Assembly (NCBI RefSeq): GCF_014839805.1
Contig: NC_051123.1
Span: 12,506,727-12,570,726, forward strand
DNA length: 64,000 nt
Reading direction: 5' to 3'
Origin: Manduca sexta
Taxonomy: Eukaryota; Arthropoda; Insecta; Lepidoptera; Sphingidae
The notes below the pieces were generated by a model, which was not told the DNA's origin, searched no databases, and saw only the letters and a list, made by a program, of their open reading frames with translations. The position numbers and the translations under genes were made by a program. Of this stretch, positions 1-12,420 are shown one piece after another; the stretch's first letter is position 1; the number at the start of each line of letters is the position of its first letter.

Positions 1-669
1 AAAGAATATTTCAACAAAATTTCCAATCTTGAAGTGTGATTTCTAACTGGGCCCATAACCTATAATGGCACTAGTGAATGCACGTGAAATGTCGCTAACA
101 GACTCGTTTATTTCAAACATATGCATAGACGATCATAGATTTAGTTTCATTCATCTTTATAACAATTTCCTATGCTGACTTCTCAACTTCTAACAAGACC
201 AATACAGTTGCAAAGGTCAGTATTCCGTTAGCAGGTACTACTAAAGTCCAAAATTAATCAAGGAGAATAGAAAGATGTATGAAATCATCACCATCATCAG
301 CCTGGAGCCTGGAATTGCGCTCGAAAAATACCAACAGGCTGTCTATTTAACATAGGTGAAATGTCACCCACCTCTCAAAAGAGGCTTGATGCTATGTTTT
401 GTCTCTGCCTACCCCTGAATACCGAGGCTCGATACTATATACATCAAGTGCAGCTTAATAACAACTTAGCACCCACTACATCCCCACCCTCCCCTGTCAA
501 ACGCATGACAAGCGCAGATTCGTCTTTGTACTTGTCAAAAATATAGCAAACAAAAGATACGGGCACACGAATAAATGAAGTGAGCTGATATATCTCACTT
601 TGTGGTAGGGATGGAGGGTTGGTTATCGATAAATTGTTGTTTGCATCCCTCTAGTAACGAATAGAAAAT
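1..669. other. Intergenic, nothing recognised
   Basis: AT-rich with short chance frames only. 785-1139 and 1346-2212 are similar. 1415-1515 is locally GC-rich (CCCGCGGGCGGCGCGGC) without a frame. Confidence 0.6.
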
Positions 670-784
670 CTATGTGTCGACTGTCGAGTGGTAATCATCT
701 CTAGTCAGTCGGCATTCTATTGGACTCCACTCCATATTATCAGGTGCAGTCATGTTCTTCGTTGTGCCCGTAAAAAAAAAAAAT
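670..784 (+). repeat. Repeat family F, 3' end with poly(A)
   Basis: GTGTCGACTGTCGAGTGG, ATTCTATTGGACTCCACTCC and ATCAGGTGCAGTC, then GTGCCCGT and a run of 12 A. The same order occurs at 32640-32890. The poly(A) end indicates a retrotransposon 3' end. Confidence 0.68.
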
Positions 785-1139
785 GTAACAGTTCTTATAG
801 ACGGATTTGGTCACCTAAAGATAAAAAACACAACTGCTCATAAAGGATATTAGGTCATGTTTCGTTTTAAAAATGCGTCAGCCTGAGTTTCACGCTCTTA
901 AATTTGAAAGATTAAGTTTTAGGTCTAATTATGCTCAATAATAAAATTATTTGTTATGTCCTTTAAAATACAACATAACAATTGCACACCATTGCTTCGC
1001 AGTAGAAGTAGATGCACTAATTCCCACTTAGATAGACTATCATCTACAATTCTTACCCTGATATAAATGCTGTTAATATGTCACTCTGATATAATAAAAT
1101 CATCTCACAAAAGTCTATTACCCTTAAATTTGTTGACAA

Positions 1140-1345
1140 TCCGTCAACGGCGAAGCGTCTATACAATCCGATTCCTACCGACTTCCCTTTTAGGTTTATT
1201 TACGTTTGTCTTACTTTTTGTTTTCTGTTAAATTGGTCGTGATGTGTTAACTAAGACATGTTTTTTTGCATCGGGTTACCTTTTGAAAAATGTCACTCTT
1301 CGCCCCTGCAACCCGTGCCCACCAGTGGGATATACTAATATTTAA
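1140..1345. repeat. Repeat family E copy
   Basis: GACTTCCCTTTTAGGTTTAT, TTTTCTGTTAAAT and GGTTACCTTTTGAAAAATGT..CTTCGCC are shared, in order, with 47385-47535. Class unknown. Confidence 0.55.
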
Positions 1346-2212
1346 AAGCCATCGACACTACCCCCTCCCTAGCTCGCAATATGTGTAGGCAGACGATATA
1401 AGTGACGTATCACACACTGACACCCGGCCGTTCGCTGGAAGTATGCAAAGAAGTTGCTTGTACCGCGACCGAGAATTTTGATACTTGTCCCCGCGGGCGG
1501 CGCGGCTTTTGACAGCTCATTAGATGTAGATTAAAAGTTTATGTAATATGTAAGTCTTGTTATCGGTCTAGGAACGCGATGTAGCTGATTTGTAGCCATG
1601 GGCTAATTGAAGAATTAACTGAATTATGTAGCCAAATTGTAGCTATGATAGTGATAACGGTTCTAAAAATTAAAGTCCTTTAATGTAGCTCCTTCATTTT
1701 TAATACAAAATATAATTGAGAAGTGATCAACTCTCTAAAGTTTTAAATACTACTGTGCAAGTTAATTATTTGTATTTTTTAATTACTGTAGGTAATGAGT
1801 TTCCATTACAATATTGCCACGCACTACTTACTTAAACAGTTTTAGTCTCACAAGATGCCATATTGAGTGAAACTAGATTGATATCTAGTACTATTGAAGT
1901 AAAGCCTACGAAATAAGGAAATATGTCAATTGACCCATTACATCACGAAGCCGAACTAGTCGCTCTCATTCACTCAAATAAACACAAGTATCAAGACTCC
2001 CAGACCGCAGTACATATCGACAGTAGCTCCAACAATAATAGTTCCGTATTCCATTTGAATATTAGAACATCCATCCAGAGAAGATTTCGCTCGAGCGCGG
2101 GGTGGCTCGGGTGGCTCACCCACACAACAAATGGAAGAAAAATGTATGTGTGCATAGTTTGGATGTTGCGTTGGTTGTTAAAATGGTTTTAAGACAGAAT
2201 TATTGCTTGATA

Positions 2213-2462
2213 ATGCAAAAAGTTAATGGCATTGAGAATCGGTATGCCTGGACAAAGGTCTAGGTTCAAAACCCAAAGCACACCTCTGACTTTTTAAAAT
2301 TATGTGTTTTATTATTCGTGGTAACAATGAACCTGCCTAAGAATTCTACATTAGATTATAATTTCATGGACAGCCAGCGTGGTGGACTAAGGTCTAAACC
2401 CTCTCAGAAATAGAGAAAGCTCGTGCTCAGCAGTGGGACAGTATAATACAAGGCTAAGTAAC
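2213..2462 (+). mobile_element. SINE family A, internally deleted relic
   Basis: A degraded B box GGTTCAAAACCC is followed by CACACCTCTGAC, then a shortened middle, then CCAGCGTGGTGGACTAAGG and GCTCAGCAGTGGGA. The order matches SINE A on the plus strand. Confidence 0.7.
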
Positions 2463-3730
2463 ACTAGGTTTAAATGCTGATAATTAAATAAATAGTTAGG
2501 TAGGAAGTAACAATCTGAGTATTTTCCGCTTCTAATAAAACCAGCTTTAATTAGGCAAAACCAGAAAAATTACTTCCTCGCCACGTGACAAGCTGGTAAC
2601 GATTAAAGGCAGCTGTACAATGTGGTCAAATTGATGTCTTTCAAAGCATGTGATATTAACTCTTTTAGCATCCAATCTTGAGTGCATTGTGTTAGAAAAT
2701 CCGTACGAATTTGCTCGGGATTCGAACTAACGACGTTTCAGTTACCAACTCTATGCTGCTAGATAATATTAAAAAATGATAACATACTGTAATATCTCAT
2801 ATGAAGTAATATGTTATACCATGAGAGTGAAATTTCTAGTGTTTATGAAATGTACTCTAACTGTTGATAAAAGCCCCGTTGAAAACATTCCACACAAAGA
2901 AATCGAAAATATAAACAAAACGATTTCTATTTTTGATATCATTGGTACAATAATCAGTACATAGATAAAGTAATACAAATTAAAACGTCTATAGACATTT
3001 ACAATTCTAATAGATTTGTACAGCCCGAAACGAGTAATCAGTAAATCCCGCCTCAATCAGTTTCAAGTTTAGAAGTAATACGATATTTACACACACATCC
3101 AGGGAATTAACAAAGAGATGAGGAGGTGGGGGCGACAGCGGGTGGCGTGGAGATATCCTTTATTATTGACTTGAAGGCAACGTATGATAAAATGTGAGAT
3201 TTCATTATTTTTATGAGTAATATTCCGTTAGTTTGTGGAATTTTTGATGTTTTATTTTGTTGTTGCGACGACTGCGTACTTTTTCTCGTTCTATAGTTTA
3301 CCATGTACCTTACCCCGATAAGTAGCTTGTCCGTTAATCCATGATATTAACTACGTACCTACCTTATCCGAATAATAATTTACTTGTCTGTTAATTCATA
3401 ATACAATCTATCTCCACACAAAATTTCATCCATACCCATTCAATATTTTCTATCTTTACTTCGAAAAACCCATATATGTTCACGAACTTTTAGATTTATA
3501 TGGAAATTATTATATGTAATTTTAAATGAAAAACTTATGGAGAAGTTCCTCTACACTACAAGCTTCAGTTTAATAACACTGTAATTAGCTCTATGTAATT
3601 AATTTTTGGTTGGTGTTCGTTTTTTCTTCTTCTTTATGCTGCAAGCAGTCGAGCATGTTACACGTGTGATGGTAAGTGACAGCATGCCAATACATTAAGC
3701 TCGTCATTCATATAGTCGTTGTCAGTCATA
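2463..3730. other. Intergenic, nothing recognised
   Basis: A B-box-like GGGATTCGAAC at about 2718 may be a tRNA-like relic but has no recognisable partner. Other frames are short and AT-rich. Confidence 0.55.
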
Positions 3731-4130
3731 TACAGGGTCATTTTGACATTGCGTTACTAAATGAAACCACATATTCATCTTCACCTTTGCTGAAATTGTT
3801 ACAAAAATCATCCACTAATAACTCATATTTTCACGAAAACTCCTGGTTTTAGTTTTTTTACTTTTTGGTCATTTTGTAGTTTAATGCAAATATCGCGTGG
3901 GCGTAGGTGTATTTCTAACTGAAAGTATGATGTTGCCACTGCAATTAATTCTCTTAGAGTGGCTTTAGGACGCGTAAAATTAAAATTAATTTTTATTCAT
4001 ATTTATGTTGTTCGAAACTTACACTTTTTTATTTTACATCTACGGCTCAAGTAACTTATTGTTACGTGATATTTCCAAGTAAGTAAGTATGTGGTTTCAT
4101 TTAGTAACGCGATGTCAAAATTACCCTGTA
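3731..4130. mobile_element. 400-bp MITE with 43-bp terminal inverted repeats, TA target site
   Basis: The left end at 3731-3773 starts TACAGGGTCATTTTGACATT. The right end at 4088-4130 is its reverse complement with two mismatches. TA flanks both ends (3729-3730 and 4131-4132). The interior has no transposase frame, so this is a non-autonomous DNA transposon. TA duplication fits the Tc1/mariner superfamily, but the family was not recognised. The 77-aa frame at 4091-4324 starts inside the right TIR and is spurious. Confidence 0.88.
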
Positions 4131-4419
4131 TACACAAAGACTCTTATACAAGAATCCTGTTGCATGGAAGCGTTGTTGGATTGCATTGTAAGCTAGCCTT
4201 CCATCGCATCTATTATAGAGTCATAAAGGTACCTACCATCACCATAGTACAAGACATTCAATATTTTTCCCATGCACCAAAACACAAAAAACAAACAAAA
4301 CATTCTGTATCGGAATCCTGCTGACTTCTCCCTTGAGTTATGATCGGTATGAATACAAATGTCTTCAAATATCGCAATACCAGCCCATTCGACTGATATA
4401 TACCAGAACTGGATCGTAG

Positions 4420-4740
4420 GGGAAGGGAATAGTTTGCATGCTTGTTTATTAACCTCTTTAGGGGATGAATTTGACTTATACTTTATATTGCAGTTATTAA
4501 GAGTATTGTTTTATCATCCCCTAAGGGGTAGGTAGAGTTGCAATCAGGGCACCCGCATTTTGTCTAAGTCTTCGCCCCCGTGGAAGGGGTTTGTCGGGAT
4601 AATTGCCCTGATATATATTTTCCTGAGATAGAAAGTAGCCTATATTCTTCCCAGGGCCTGAAACTATCTCCAACCTAAATTTCATCGAAATCCATTGGGT
4701 AATTTTATCACGTTCAGACAGACTTTCTTTTAAAATATAT
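4420..4740. repeat. Dispersed lepidopteran-type repeat (family I)
   Basis: TAGAAAGTAGCCTATATTCT and AAATTTCATCGAAATCCATT followed by CAGACAGACTTTC form a signature common in moth and butterfly repeats. Similar short stretches occur at 9780-9900 and 41380-41560. Recognition is from memory of the pattern. Confidence 0.5.
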
Positions 4741-5874
4741 TTTTTAGAGCTTATATCGTATTTAATGACTTAGGTAAACATACATATAGGTTTCATACCT
4801 GAAGGAAATATTTTTTTAAGACTACGATAACCATGATTCCTGTTAAAATTGTGTTAGAAACTGACATCATTAATCTAGATAGATCTTTTACAGTCTATTG
4901 TTGGCTAAACTTTGTTATTCATAAAGGCGAGGTCAAGACGATTTTCTAAAATCGTTAACGCTAACGTTATGTATAAGAATGATATATCCTTGCGATAAAG
5001 TTATCGATGGGATATGTCCTTTTTTGTTTACTATTATTATTAACGGTTATAGAAAGGACTAGTTTTTTTATCTTCTATTGACATATTTCATTGCTGGAAA
5101 GCATGTCGCCTTTAGTCATGCATGTTCAGCTATGATATTCCATTAGAATTTGATGGTAGCTGTAACTCCAAACACTTCTTGTCTAGCAACACTCATGTGC
5201 TTCTTAGAAAATTACCATCTTACTTACTCAAAAATTAATAAAAATTAAACTAATCAACTTAACAAACTGGCAGAGCTGGGTGTTGATAAATGTTAGTGTG
5301 ACATCTTCACCATTAATAAACTACGATGATTCCATAATCTCAGACTAGAGAAATATACATACTTAATTGAATTAGCTATCTTTAAGCATCAAACTCGAAA
5401 AAAAATGGAATCTTTGAACTTCTTAAGCCATTGATTCAAAGTATTTACACAGCAAGGAAACTCATTACACTATACCTATTGGATATTCTGATATTTAATG
5501 CATCACTACCAGAAACACGTCTAAGAACATAAACAAAGCATATACAAAATTGATTTTTTTTCAAACACTCCGCACCGCCCCTGGCTGCCTTCACACTTCT
5601 TTGTGGCGCAAAGGCTTTGTGCTGATGGCTGGTATCAAACGTCGGACAGTGGCGTGAGTCGTGACAAATGGAACTGTGGCACAGCATCGGGCACATCGCA
5701 ATATCCGCATCCGGATGAGCTGAGACGCGTAGAGTTACGTGGTGGGTAGAAGTGGCCTGAAGGCCGAGAAAAGTAGAAAAAGAAATTATATATTAGCCGA
5801 AAGCTCCGAAAATACTTGGTCTCCATTATGTTCTACAGTAATCTCTTGTTACCTGACGAATGAAAAACTTCGTG

Positions 5875-6140
5875 AAAATGTTTGGATATTTATTAAATGT
5901 AAACGCAGAGATAACTGAACGGATTTGGTTGAAATTTGGGACACGGGTGGACCATTTCATCGATACACATAGGTTGCTTTTTATCCCGATAATATGCTAC
6001 TGGACTACCTACTTTGCCTGCCGGGAAATAATTAAAATTTTGTTTCTAATTTTTTAAAAAGATATGAACTGTGATTTAGAAAGTTTTGTAGCGGGAAAGA
6101 CTTTTCACGCGGGAATACCGGGAACAACAGCTAGTAATAG
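5875..6140 (+). repeat. Dispersed repeat relic ending in CTAGT
   Basis: AACTGAACGGATTTGGTTGA, GGTTGCTTTTTATCCCG, then GCGGGAAAGACTTTTCACGC and AACAGCTAGT at the right end. A similar end (AGCAGGGAAGACTTTCCTGG) is at 20390. Possibly Helitron-derived. The 65-aa frame at 5860-6057 is inside it. Confidence 0.45.
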
Positions 6141-6719
6141 ATAATGTAATTATTAGAAAAGGGATGTGTGGATTATGATTAATATTTTGAGGACTATAGC
6201 TATTCTTACCTTCACGTAGTCTATCCTGTTGACTTATTGATAAAGTACTGGCGATATGTCAACGAAAAAAGTTAAGTAAAATGATTATAACAAGATTTCA
6301 TCACTGCATTAGCGGTAAGCGACTTGGTGGATCTCACATAGCCTCTATTAATTCCCACCAAGTTTTCCTTTCCCGTAACTAAGCATTATATTTTACTGCC
6401 ATGTCTATACCATTACTATATCGCCACCGTCTCGCCGACGTCGGGTGCTCTCGCATCGAAAAATGTATTTTATAACTCAACAATTTTACATCGACATCAC
6501 ATTTCAACACTTTATGAACACCCTATATTACTTTTTTATGACGTTTGTCATATTTCCTCCTTCATTCTTCGGTGGGGGGGTTTTAAATTCGTCGATTTAT
6601 ATTATAATCGATGCTCGGATACGATTATTGTGAGGGGTGGGAATGTTCTCATGTTTCATGAGCTATTAGGATGCTAAATTGAAAAGTGCCAGTCTGGAAT
6701 TTTAAGTGTACGTATATAT

Positions 6720-7036
6720 TAATAATATCAGCCCTGTATTATATACTGTCGTATTGCTGGGCATGGGACTCCTCTACTACTGAGAGGGATTAGGCCTGAG
6801 TCCACCACGCTGGCCTAGTGCGGGTTGGTAAACTTCACACACCGTCAAAATTCTTATAGAGAACTTCTCAGGTATGCAGGTTTCCTCACGATGTTTTCCT
6901 TCACCGTTAGAGCAAGCGATAATTCACAAAGAATACACACATAATTTTAGAAAAGTCAGAGGTGTGTGTCCTTGGGATTTAAACCTGTGGACATTCGTCT
7001 CGGTAGTCCGTTCCACAACCAACTAGGCTAATGCCG
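6720..7036 (-). mobile_element. SINE family A, diverged full-length copy
   Basis: Minus-strand copy running from ATAATATCAGCCCTGTATTA to AACTAGGCTAATGCC, the A-box end. The B box is decayed to GGTTTAAATCC. Scattered substitutions make it older than the copies at 33 and 39 kb. Confidence 0.85.
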
Positions 7037-7340
7037 TTCAAGTGTACGTATACATTGCGACATATTGTCTAGACTGGATACGAAGTAATTCTTGCATATT
7101 AAAAATAAAGTCCATTGTCACGTCTGTCTGAACGTTTAATACAAAACAGAACGGAGTTCAATGTTTGGTATGGAGATAGTTTATAATCTGAGAAGGTTAG
7201 GCTTTTATCCCGAGAAAATATATAGTGAGATTTTTATATGGCAAAACTCTTTCACACAGGCGGAGACGCAAGCAAAAATTAGTTAATATATAAAATTAAT
7301 AGTTTTCTAAAATATACATAAGTAAATTTATATTTATTCT

Positions 7341-7660
7341 AACTGGTGGTAGGTCTCTCATATGTGAAAGTTCGTCTGGGTAGGTACAACCGCAATATCT
7401 ATTTCTGCCGCCAAGCAGCAGTGTGTAGTCACTGTTGTGTTTCGGTTTGAAGGGCATCGTAGCCAGTGTAACAACTGGAAATAATAAGACTTAACATCTC
7501 ATGTCTCAGGATCGCGAGCGCATAGTGGAATACCAAACAATTATACTTTGTAATTCAAGGTATCGGATGGTGTTTTTACTGTTTATGGGCGGTTGTATCG
7601 CTTACCATCAGACGAATGCCGAGCTCGTTTCGTTATACAAAGCAATAAAAAAATATAGAT
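7341..7660 (+). repeat. Repeat family C, longest copy
   Basis: Runs from CTGGTGGTAGGTCTCTCATA to the A-rich end after AAAGCAATAA. Internal blocks: TATTTCTGCCGCCAAGCAG, TGTGTTTCGGTTTGAAGGGC, TTTATGGGCGG, ATCGCTTACCATCAG. Related copies are on both strands elsewhere in the window. The A-rich end suggests retrotransposition; no ORF. Confidence 0.75.
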
Positions 7661-7934
7661 TTCAATGAATATTTTATCAGTAACAGCATTGTTAAAACTG
7701 TGGTCTCTTTAAACTCTGTTATATGTAATCGCATCGATCTTTAAATATTATTTTAGTATACTTACTTAGTAGTCTTATAAATGACATGTCGGCAATTTTG
7801 CCGATAGTTCTAGCTTTCATATATTATTATCCCGAAATTATTACCTTTAAAACTAGCGCATACAATATTAAAGGTAGTATTCAATTAGTAAATTAAGATC
7901 TTTCAATCGATATAAAAATTAGTCATTTTTTTAA

Positions 7935-8098
7935 TACCCCTCGTCAGTCGACACAATTATGCCGGTCTGTTGGAACCGGATATACACAGGCTCATCTCGG
8001 AACGCGACACTTACGTGGGCCACTATGGCAGGTCAGCACCTCGAGTACGGTGGTAGCTGTCCGGGCGGATATAAAATATATCCTATCAGCAAAAAACC
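7935..8098 (-). repeat. Repeat family F, minus-strand copy next to SINE B
   Basis: GTCGACACAATTATGCCGG, TTGGAACCGGATATACACAG, GGAACGCGACAC and GGCGGATATAAAATATATCC match the 32640 copy in reverse. SINE B begins immediately to the right. Confidence 0.7.
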
Positions 8099-8101
8099 TT
8101 T

Positions 8102-8367
8102 TACATACATACATAACATCACGAATTTATCCCGGAAGGGGTATGCAGAGGCGCAACTAGGGCACACACTTTTCGCCAAGTATGTTCCATCCCATGATGT
8201 GATAGGGGGCGAGCCTATCGCCATATCGGGCACAAATTCCAGACTCCGGGCTGATACTGAGCAGAAAAACCCAAATATCACTTTGCCCGACCCGGGATTC
8301 GAACCCAGGACCTCAGAGCGCTATTGTACCGGACATGCAATACAACTACGCCACCGAGGCAGTCATT
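8102..8367 (-). mobile_element. SINE family B, full-length copy
   Basis: Minus-strand copy with the CATA tail at left, GGATTCGAACC (B box) near 8296 and the A-box end TACGCCACCGAGGC near 8350. Almost identical to 38451-38727. It abuts a family F copy on its left. The 145-aa frame at 7959-8396 runs through both repeats and is not a gene. Confidence 0.9.
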
Positions 8368-8775
8368 TCTTTATGGTTAAAGTATTTCTGAGGTAAGGAT
8401 TATGTATTAATTAAAAAACCTTTTAATTAAAACATAATCCATTTTCCTTAGAACTTTGATTCATCTAAATCCATAACTAATAGTAGCGATAATTGCATAC
8501 TGCAAATGTACATACTACCAAACGTTTCTCCGCCAACTGTGCTTCCAAAATCCACGTAAACAAAGTCATTAAGTATCTCGAAAATAACATTTAAGAAATA
8601 TAAAATGTACATTTTATTATCAGCGCATTAAAATCTAGACACGTACGACAAACGGACAGAAAAACAACTGTATACCATAAAAAAATCACAAAGCAATTTG
8701 GTTACAATTGTAATGACTACATGCTTTTATATGAACTAGAAACAATAAAATCGAGGATAATGCTGTGGTTAGTTT

Positions 8776-8818
8776 ATGAGCGGCAGCGGGAGCGGGAGCG
8801 GGAGCGGTAGCGGGAGTT
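8776..8818. repeat. GC-rich hexamer microsatellite
   Basis: About seven units of GGGAGC/GGCAGC/GGTAGC. A chance frame through it (PAPAPA) is the only reason a protein appears here. Confidence 0.85.
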
Positions 8819-8854
8819 GTTTTTTTTAATACATTGTATTTATTGTTAAAAATT

Positions 8855-9032
8855 ATTGCTGGATTTAACGGAGAAGGAATACATTGTGAGGAAACCTGTG
8901 TACTGAGAAGTTCACCATAATAATTTCGAAAGTATGTGAAGTCTGCCAATCCGCGCTAGGGCAGTGTGGTGGACTAAGACCTAAAACCCTCTCCATAGTA
9001 GAGCAGTATATAATACAGGGCTGGTACGTACA
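8855..9032 (+). mobile_element. SINE family A, 3' fragment
   Basis: Plus-strand fragment with ACATTGTGAGGAAACCTG, GTGGTGGACTAAG and GTATATAATACAGGGCTGG. The tRNA-like part is absent. Confidence 0.75.
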
Positions 9033-9619
9033 TACGGATATATAATAGATAGTTATGAACCACGTTCTTTGATTGAGAACCAAAATTTTTGTTTACTACT
9101 TTAATAATTCATAAATTCCGAAAAAGGAAAAAATATGACTACCACATTTTAGTCAAACTTTCGCCTAACAGCTTTCTATCGAAATAAAGTAATAAGTAAA
9201 GTATAAGCTAATCCACCGATATTATAGTTTACAATGGTTAGATTTTTTACAATTAGTTCAGCATTATCAAATATACACATTACCAACCTTTTGTTCTATG
9301 GAAGACAATAATTTGACATTTATAAATCCACCCTAACATACAATCCACCAAAAACACACCCGAGCATGCGCAATACTCAAATAAAAATTACATAAAACGT
9401 AAAAATATTTCCTCATATAAATCCATAATTCATATAAAAACTGGACTCTTTATTGCGTCCCGTAACCAAAACTGGCCGGTCTTATCTTGAGACAATGGCG
9501 GTTTCATTTATATAGAAATGAAGTAATAAAACGATATCGTTGGTCTGACCGATGAGTGACAACGACTACCCACCGACCGTATATTTGGGGATCAACGTAC
9601 CGAACGCACTACTGTATTT

Positions 9620-9915
9620 TTATTAGCTGTGCCCGCGGCTTTGTTCGTGTGGAAATCAGTGTGTCACTAATTTTCCCGCATAAATCGCGACCCATGAGAT
9701 TTTTTACTACCACGCGGTCTCTCTTCCGTAATCGTTATATTTCAGTTAATTTAAATAAAAAATCGTAATTTACTATTAACCTAAACTTTTCTCAAGAATT
9801 GCACTATTTTTTAGTAAAATGCGTACAAAAATCCGTTCAGTAGATTTTGAGAAAATCGATCATATACAGACAGACAGCTTTTGGGGACTTTGTTTTATAA
9901 TATGTATATGGATAT
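9620..9915. repeat. Dispersed repeat relic (family I-like)
   Basis: CTGTGCCCGCGGCTTTGTTC at the left, then AAAAATCCGTTCAGTAGATT and CAGACAGACAGC at the right, the usual order of this lepidopteran repeat. Confidence 0.5.
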
Positions 9916-10737
9916 ATTTAGCAATGAACTTAACGGATATAAAAGAAATTATATAGTAACCTTAGCTCTCGGTTTCACAAGTTACATACCTTTCTAGTAT
10001 TATAATAGCTCAAGAAAAATGTATTCTATAAGTAAAGAATTTTCAAAATCAAACTTATAGAAATCATTGATGTAAGTTTAATGCGTGACTTTTATCTTCA
10101 ATCTTTCGTAATGGTACAATATATTTAACCATGAAGAAATAATCACACAAATTTTAGTAACTGTTAATGATTATAACTGTTAATTAGTCTCAAAAATACG
10201 TATAGTAAGTAAAACTTCCTCCATTACTGGACCAATAATAAAATGGACAACTCATACCGCGGAACCGTCAACTCAAATGTGACACTTTAATTACAATTAT
10301 TGCTCAAACAAATGGCCATTACGCATGCTCTTTTTGTCAAATCTTGATTTTTGATACAGCTATAAAATGTCGCCGTACTGACTTGAGCAATGACTCAGTC
10401 CATCCAGTTGTCTGAAGCAATTAAATGGAGAGAAACAGTTTTGACTTTGGTTTGAAACTGGTTTACTATGTTATGAATAATCTATTGGGTAAAACCAGTT
10501 ATTTTTCTGGCAAATGACCTGGTAATGATAAGTAGAATGTAGACCAAAATAATGACATAATAGAAAATTTCATGTAACAAACACCATAACGATGCCGCTC
10601 GGAAAGCTATCTATATCGAGTCTATCTATATCTAGAGATGGTTGAAGCTAGTTCCTGATATAGTACGCCCACTTCCAAAACCCGATGATCCCATCTTTGG
10701 CGCATTAGGAACTCCTCCGGATTCATCTGGCAATAAA

Positions 10738-11050
10738 ATAATAATTCTAACAGCCCTGTATTAAATACTGACCTGCTGCTGGGCACCGGTTGTTTCTACT
10801 ACTGAGAGGGATTAGGTCTTTGTCTACTACGCTGGACTAGTGCGGATTGATAGATTTCACCCTCAAAGTTCTTATAGAAAACTTTTCAGGTATGCAGGGT
10901 TCCTCACGATGTTTCCCTTCACATTTAAGCAAGCGGTAATTCGCAGAGAATACTCACATAAATTTAGAAAAGTCAGAGGTGCGTGCTCTTGGGTTTCGAA
11001 CCTGCACATATTCGTCTCGGCAGTCCGTTCCACTCCCCAACTAAACCATA
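10738..11050 (-). mobile_element. SINE family A, old copy
   Basis: Minus-strand copy with many substitutions. B box retained as GGTTCGAAACC; A-box region decayed. Short frames on both strands here fall inside the SINE. Confidence 0.8.
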
Positions 11051-11771
11051 GGATGATACGCAACGTTTAAATTAAGTAATTCACACAAACAAACAACTCA
11101 TACAATCACTCATCAATTCGTTTCAAAATTAACAATCAAACTCGAAATAAAAATTCACGGCTTAATTCCAAAAGGGTCTACAAACAATGGATAATAGTCA
11201 CTTGATGCCACTTTGATGGGGATCAAAGAAAGATTGGAAAACTGAGTGCGACAATGCACGGTGCATATGGATGCATCGCTGCACGATTGAATATGGATGA
11301 GTGTGTGGATAGAGGAGTAAGAGGGAACTGGCTTTGTGGAACGTATTTGAATTTCGGCATGGAATTTTTGTTTTCGAGTTGAATTTTGTTCGGTTTGACG
11401 GTAACCTGGAAAATGTAAGGTGAGAGTTGAGGACGAGTTTCGGTCTGATGATTACAGGCTTTGAGCTGTCAATTATGGGATAATTTTTTTTTTATAGAGT
11501 GAAATCGTCAATTAAAAATGGTAAAATTTATTGCCTCCTTTTTACTCTAGCTATTTTACGAACTTAAATATAGTTCTATATATAATCTATTTGTGCTTGA
11601 ATACTATTGAGGACGGTAATAGACAGCATCGTGATCACCTAGTCTCGAATACAAAAACTATCTCATATAAATTGACTTTAGTAAATCTAAAAAAATATCC
11701 AAACACACACACGCCCCGCAGAGGTAGGCAGACGCACAACTTGTGCATCCACTTTTTCAGCGTTTACTTCT

Positions 11772-11934
11772 CACCAGTGGCGAAAGGTGAAATTTTCCGA
11801 AAAGGAACACTATACAATATAAATACTAATTATATGCATAAATGCGGTTTGCAATTCGTTCTAATGATAATTAAATTCTACAGAAATTCAAAAAGGGAAG
11901 CCGATAGGAATCGGATAATATAGACCTTCGCCAT
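11772..11934. repeat. Repeat family H copy, short TIR element
   Basis: Begins AGTGGCGAAAGGTGAAATTT and ends ATAGACCTTCGCCATTG, so the ends are short inverted repeats (GGCGAAAGGT). The interior ATATGCATAAATGCGGTTTG also occurs at 26417-26573. The 130-aa frame at 11531-11923 runs through it and is not a gene. Confidence 0.68.
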
Positions 11935-12354
11935 TGCTTCTCATAAACATCCTTTAAACAGAAAAACTGTCATTCATGTTTGTATGGTAGACAAATCTAT
12001 CCCTGATGATTTAATGCAGTGCTTGTATCTCACATCGTCACTTCACTTGGAATAATCAAGCGCGACTCCAAACCATGTCACGAGCTTCTATTTAAAATTC
12101 AAACTCTAGACTAGGAAACAGCACTTAGGCGGAACTCGGCGTGTCTTCGGGAAGAGTAAAGCGTAGGTAATTTTTTCTATAACTTCGAATATCTGATATT
12201 TAATAAATCAATTTAAGGACTTGTTATGCTAAAACTTTTTTCATATGGTCCGATTATTCGTATGTTTATTTGTAGCGATTTTCAAACCTTTTATGATTAT
12301 CATCAGCAATCATAGGATGTCCACTGCAGATCATAGTCTCTTCCACAGTTTTTT

Positions 12355-12420
12355 AAAGGTAAAATATATCCTACCACTAGCAAACAACGTACACAAGGTG
12401 TTAAAACCCGCCATAGTGGC
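12355..12420 (-). repeat. Repeat family F fragment cut by the first gap
   Basis: AAAATATATCCTACCACTAG and GTGTTAAAACCCGCCATAGT match family F. The copy runs into the N block, so its other end is not visible. Confidence 0.6.

Noticed and set aside
2690..2765. tRNA or SINE relic around GGGATTCGAAC
   Set aside because: Only a B-box-like sequence is present; no A box and no other copy could be aligned.
5445..5826. Overlapping minus-strand frames with several cysteines, considered as a LINE or zinc-finger exon
   Set aside because: Cysteine spacing fits no zinc finger I know, and no reverse transcriptase motif is present.
7959..8396. 145-aa plus-strand frame as a gene
   Set aside because: It lies wholly in a family F copy and a SINE B; matching frames recur in other SINE B copies.
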